Below are positions 61,271 to 64,000 of a stretch of 64,000 nucleotides of DNA, piece by piece. The translations under genes were made by a program, and so were the position numbers. Below the pieces are notes generated by a model that did not search any database, had not been told where the DNA came from, and worked only from the letters and a program-made list of their open reading frames with translations. Positions within the stretch are counted from its first letter, which is position 1. Every line of letters begins with the position of its first letter. Origin of the DNA: Streptomyces sp. cf386 (GTDB taxonomy: Bacteria > Actinomycetota > Actinomycetes > Streptomycetales > Streptomycetaceae); NCBI RefSeq assembly GCF_900103585.1, contig NZ_FNHV01000007.1:80338-144337 (forward strand), given 5' to 3'.

Positions 61271-62451
61271 CCTCGGCCCTCCAGTGCGGTGAACGCCTCC
61301 TCGTGGGACCGGCGTAGTTGTACGTCGCGGGCGTGGACCTCCCTCGCGACCTCCGTCAGGGTGCGGGGTGGTTCCCAGAGGTCGAGGCGGCTGGCGTCCG
61401 CGACCGCCTTCGACCAGTCCTCCGGGGGCGGTGAGCCCAGGGCGCCGGCGAGGGCGCCGGCCATCGTCGCGATCGAGTCGCAGTCCCGGCCGTAGTTCAC
61501 CGCGCCCAGCACCGCCTGCCGGTAGTCGCCGTTCGCGACCAGCAACATGCCCAGGGCGACGGGGAGTTCCTCGATCGCGTGCAGGCGGGAGGGGCGGCGG
61601 GCGCCGAGGGAGGGCTGTCGGTAGTCGGGGCCGACCGTGTCGTACGGGGTGATCGCCTTGCGGAGGGGGACCAGGGCCGATTCGAAGTCCGTGTGGGTGC
61701 TCGCCGCTTCGCAGACCTTCTCGATCGCCGCCCTCGTGCCGTCCTTCGCCAGGGACAGACAGGTCGAGACGATCGCGTCCGGTGTCGCCCCCGGGGTGCA
61801 CGCCGCTGCCACCGCCGCCGCGAAGACACCCGCCGCCTCGCGGCCGTACGACGACTGGTGGGCGCCCGCGAGGTCCAGCGCCTCGGCGTACGCGGCCCTC
61901 GGGTTCGCCGCGTTGACCAGGCCGACCGGGGCCATGTACATCGCCGCACCGCAGTTGACGATGTTGCCGACGCCGGCTTCCCGTGGGTCGACGTGGCCGT
62001 AGTGGAGGCGGGCCACCAGCCACTTCTCCGCCAGGAAGACGCGGTGCAGGGGGAGGGCCTCCGACTCCAGTTCCGGGATCCAGCGCGGGTTCGTCATCAG
62101 GTCCGGGACCAGGTGGTCGGCGATGGCGTACGCGTCGAGGTGGTCGCGGACCGTCGCGTAGACGCGGACCAGCGCGTGCGTCATCAAGGTGTCGTCGGTG
62201 ACGTGCCCGTCGCCCTTGTGGTACGGCGCGATGGGGCGGGCCGTGCGCCAGGCGTCGCCGTTCCAGGGGCCGACGATGCCGTGGACCCGGCCGCCGTGGC
62301 GTTCGAGGATCTGGTCGGGGGAGTAGCCCTCCACCGGGCCGCCGAGGGCGTCGCCGACCGCCGCGCCGACCAGGGCGCCGGTGATCCGCTCGTCGAGACG
62401 CGGACCACCGGTTTCTCGCGGGCCACTGGTTTCTTGTGCTTTGGGCGTCAT
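61258..62451 (-). CDS. ADP-ribosylglycohydrolase family protein (second in tandem)
   Basis: A 397-residue member with the most canonical active site of the three. GALVGAAVGDALGGPVEGYS opens the domain, DGHVTDDTLMTHALVRVYA carries the first metal-binding aspartates, and NYGRDCDSIATMAGALAGALG carries the second set. Two starts are possible: ATG at 62463 overlaps the previous stop (ATGA) but sits directly against GGAGG, while ATG at 62451 has that site 12 bases upstream and is used here. By family it removes ADP-ribose from protein or cleaves a related ribosyl bond. The exact target is unknown. Confidence 0.87.
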   Translation of the reverse strand: MTPKAQETSGPRETGGPRLDERITGALVGAAVGDALGGPVEGYSPDQILERHGGRVHGIVGPWNGDAWRTARPIAPYHKGDGHVTDDTLMTHALVRVYATVRDHLDAYAIADHLVPDLMTNPRWIPELESEALPLHRVFLAEKWLVARLHYGHVDPREAGVGNIVNCGAAMYMAPVGLVNAANPRAAYAEALDLAGAHQSSYGREAAGVFAAAVAAACTPGATPDAIVSTCLSLAKDGTRAAIEKVCEAASTHTDFESALVPLRKAITPYDTVGPDYRQPSLGARRPSRLHAIEELPVALGMLLVANGDYRQAVLGAVNYGRDCDSIATMAGALAGALGSPPPEDWSKAVADASRLDLWEPPRTLTEVAREVHARDVQLRRSHEEAFTALEGRGCSD

Positions 62452-62459
62452 GCCCCGAA

Positions 62460-63863
62460 TCATCCTCCTGGTCGGGCCGGTTGTGTGGCTTCCAGGAGTT
62501 CGGCGAGTTCCACCAGGTCGGTGCCGGTGAGGCGGGGGAGTACGCAGCCGGAGAGGGTGCGGCAGGTGTCGCGCCAGGACGCCGGGATCGACGTACCGCC
62601 GCCCAGTGCGCCGGTCAGTGCGCCGGCCAGGGCCGGTGCCGAGTCGGCGACGCGGGAGAGGCAGGCGGCTGCGGGGACCGCTTCGGCGATACGGCCGTCT
62701 GCCGCGACCGCGAGGGCGAGGGCCACCGGGACCGTTTCGGCGGCGGCGATGCCGTAGCTGTAGACGTGGTCGACGATTTGGTGTTCGAGGAGGGGGATGA
62801 GCGCGAAGGCGCTGTCGGCGGCCCGGGCGAGCTTGAGGGCGTGGCGGGCGTTGCGGCCGATCTCCGTCTCCTCGGGGAGTTCGGCGAGTGCGGCTGTCAC
62901 GCAGGTCTCGGTGTTCGCGCCGGTCAGCGCCAGGGCGAGGGCCGCCGCCATCGCTCGGGCGCCGTGTACGCCGTCGCCGTCCTGGGTGTAGCGGGCGTCG
63001 AACTCGGCGAGGTCGGCGGCGCGGTGGGGGTCGCCGGGGTGGGCCACGGCGAGGACGCAGGCGCGGACGCAGGCGGCGTCGTCGAAGTAGTGCGGGTTGT
63101 CGTGGCCGGTGGCGGGTGGGCGCAGGCCGGTGGCGAGGTTGCCGAGGCCGGCGCGGACGGAGATGCGGGCGCGTAGGGGGAGGATGGCCGACTCGACTTC
63201 TGGGGCGCGGTCGGCTGCGGCGGCGACCTCGCTGGCGACGGCGTTCCAGGTGAGGTCGATGGCCGCTCGGGTGCGGCGTTCTCGGCTGAGGTCGCCGAGG
63301 GCGGTGTCGTCGCCGGCGCGGAGGACTGCCTCGGCTGCGAACGCCGCCCATTCCGCGTCGTCGGAGGGGCCGAGGCGGAGGGGTTCGGGGGGTTGGTTGA
63401 GCGCGATGGGGACGGGGAGGGTGGTCGTCGCGTTGTGTTCGGCGAAGGTGTCGAGTTCGCGGGTGAGGCGGCGGGTCCATTCGGGCATGCGGGCGGCTCG
63501 GTGGCGGGCTGCGGGCCAGCCGGCGGCGTCGCCTGCGGCTAGGCCCAGGAGGAGGCCGAGGATGCGGGTGCCGGTTTGAGGGTGCGCCGCCGTGTCGGCC
63601 TCGGCTTCGCCTTCGGCCGAGTGTTTCCCACCCGCACCACCCGTACAACTCTCGTCGTCGGGTGCGGGTGGCCCCGGTGGGGGGTGCTCGCCGTCGGCGG
63701 CTGCGGGTTCGGCTGGGGTCGTCCCGGCCACGAGGTCTTCCGGGGGCGTCCCGGGCACAAGCTCCTCCGAGGCCGTCCCGCCCTCGACCTCCGCCGCCGT
63801 CCCCGCCCCGATCGCGTCGTCCGTCGGCCGCGCCCCGTCGTCCCAGGGGCTGGGCGGCGTCAC
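62460..63863 (-). CDS. ADP-ribosylglycohydrolase-fold protein with degenerate metal site (first in tandem)
   Basis: A 467-residue protein. Residues 1 to about 98 are acidic, Pro/Thr/Gly-rich and disordered. The domain begins ILGLLLGLAAGDAAGWPAARHR, matching the family, but the first metal motif reads LGPSDDAEWAAFAAEAV instead of TDDT, and the last reads LSRVADSAPALAGALTGALGGG with the usual glycine-aspartate-threonine-aspartate order lost. Loss of ligands suggests weak or no hydrolase activity, perhaps a binding or partner role. The GTG start overlaps the stop of the unidentified upstream gene (GTGA). Confidence 0.8.
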   Translation of the reverse strand: MTPPSPWDDGARPTDDAIGAGTAAEVEGGTASEELVPGTPPEDLVAGTTPAEPAAADGEHPPPGPPAPDDESCTGGAGGKHSAEGEAEADTAAHPQTGTRILGLLLGLAAGDAAGWPAARHRAARMPEWTRRLTRELDTFAEHNATTTLPVPIALNQPPEPLRLGPSDDAEWAAFAAEAVLRAGDDTALGDLSRERRTRAAIDLTWNAVASEVAAAADRAPEVESAILPLRARISVRAGLGNLATGLRPPATGHDNPHYFDDAACVRACVLAVAHPGDPHRAADLAEFDARYTQDGDGVHGARAMAAALALALTGANTETCVTAALAELPEETEIGRNARHALKLARAADSAFALIPLLEHQIVDHVYSYGIAAAETVPVALALAVAADGRIAEAVPAAACLSRVADSAPALAGALTGALGGGTSIPASWRDTCRTLSGCVLPRLTGTDLVELAELLEATQPARPGG

Positions 63864-64000
63864 GGTCGGGCCTCCGGCTCGTCGTCGGTGATGAGGGTGA
63901 GGGAGTGAAGTGCGGGAGCCTCCTGCCTCACCGGCACCTCGCCCGGTGCGGGAGCCTTCTGCCTCACCGGCACCTCGCCCGGTGCGGGAGCCTTCTGCCT
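63860..64000 (-). CDS. 3' end of an unidentified gene with 12-residue repeats
   Basis: The minus-strand frame is open from the window edge for 46 codons and ends in a TGA that overlaps the next start (GTGA). It encodes a tandem 12-residue unit, RQKAPAPGEVPV, in at least two and a half copies, then the tail ALHSLTLITDDEPEARP. The repeats look like a disordered linker or tail. The rest of the gene lies beyond base 64000, so no function can be given. Coupling shows it belongs to the glycohydrolase operon. Confidence 0.65.
   Translation of the reverse strand, partial: RQKAPAPGEVPVRQKAPAPGEVPVRQEAPALHSLTLITDDEPEARP
63910..64000. repeat. 36-base tandem repeat at the window end
   Basis: Units at 63910-63945 and 63946-63981, differing at one or two bases, and a third from 63982 running off the window. 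The 36-base length keeps the minus-strand reading frame and codes for 12 residues per unit. Confidence 0.9.

Overview
The window is a gene-dense, very GC-rich chromosomal segment from a Streptomyces species (Actinomycetota). Nearly every codon ends in G or C, GTG starts are common, and stop and start codons of neighbouring genes often overlap as ATGA or GTGA. The gene order matches the well-known Streptomyces cell-division, his and trp neighbourhood. It is core chromosome: I see no insertion sequence, prophage, integrase, CRISPR array, tRNA or rRNA.

Region 1 (1-10150, + strand) is the division and cell-wall cluster: murD (5' end cut off), ftsW, murG, ftsQ, ftsZ, the YlmD/YlmE pair, sepF, ylmG and divIVA. 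It makes lipid II, builds the Z-ring and its membrane anchor, and marks the growing hyphal tip. It ends at a strong terminator. Region 2 (10160-13600, - strand) is ileS behind a translational T-box riboswitch. Region 3 (13898-24300) is mixed: a DksA-like protein with a long lysine/alanine-rich arm, lspA, rluD, an acetyltransferase, a Na+/H+ antiporter, an SDR, an MscS channel, a hydrolase, a Tat-exported PhoD and a DsbA-like protein. Region 4 (24349-39340) holds a membrane protein, DUF2252, dnaE, a NYN-domain protein, a two-gene ABC exporter, a 24-codon gene that looks like ribosomal protein bL37, YbaK, a Lon-substrate-domain protein and two poorly known proteins.

Region 5 (39508-45266) is the his operon hisD-hisC-hisB-(small membrane protein)-hisH-priA-(Rid protein)-hisF. 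A winged-helix regulator and an MFS pump follow, then hisI. Region 6 (48405-54874) is the trp region: trpE, three small membrane proteins, then trpC-trpM-trpB-trpA. No trpF is present; PriA is expected to do both the HisA and TrpF reactions, linking the two pathways. Region 7 (54981-56904) has a second DsbA-like protein and lgt.

Region 8 (56909-64000, - strand) is the least conventional part. It is a tightly packed operon of an unidentified gene (only its repeat-bearing 3' end is in the window), three diverged ADP-ribosylglycohydrolase-fold proteins, a ribokinase-like sugar kinase, a class III CoA-transferase and a CitE-like lyase. Five of its six junctions are overlaps; the sixth has an unsettled start. 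This suggests one pathway, possibly ribose release and phosphorylation joined to acyl-CoA breakdown, which I cannot identify further. It is the best candidate for an undescribed system here.
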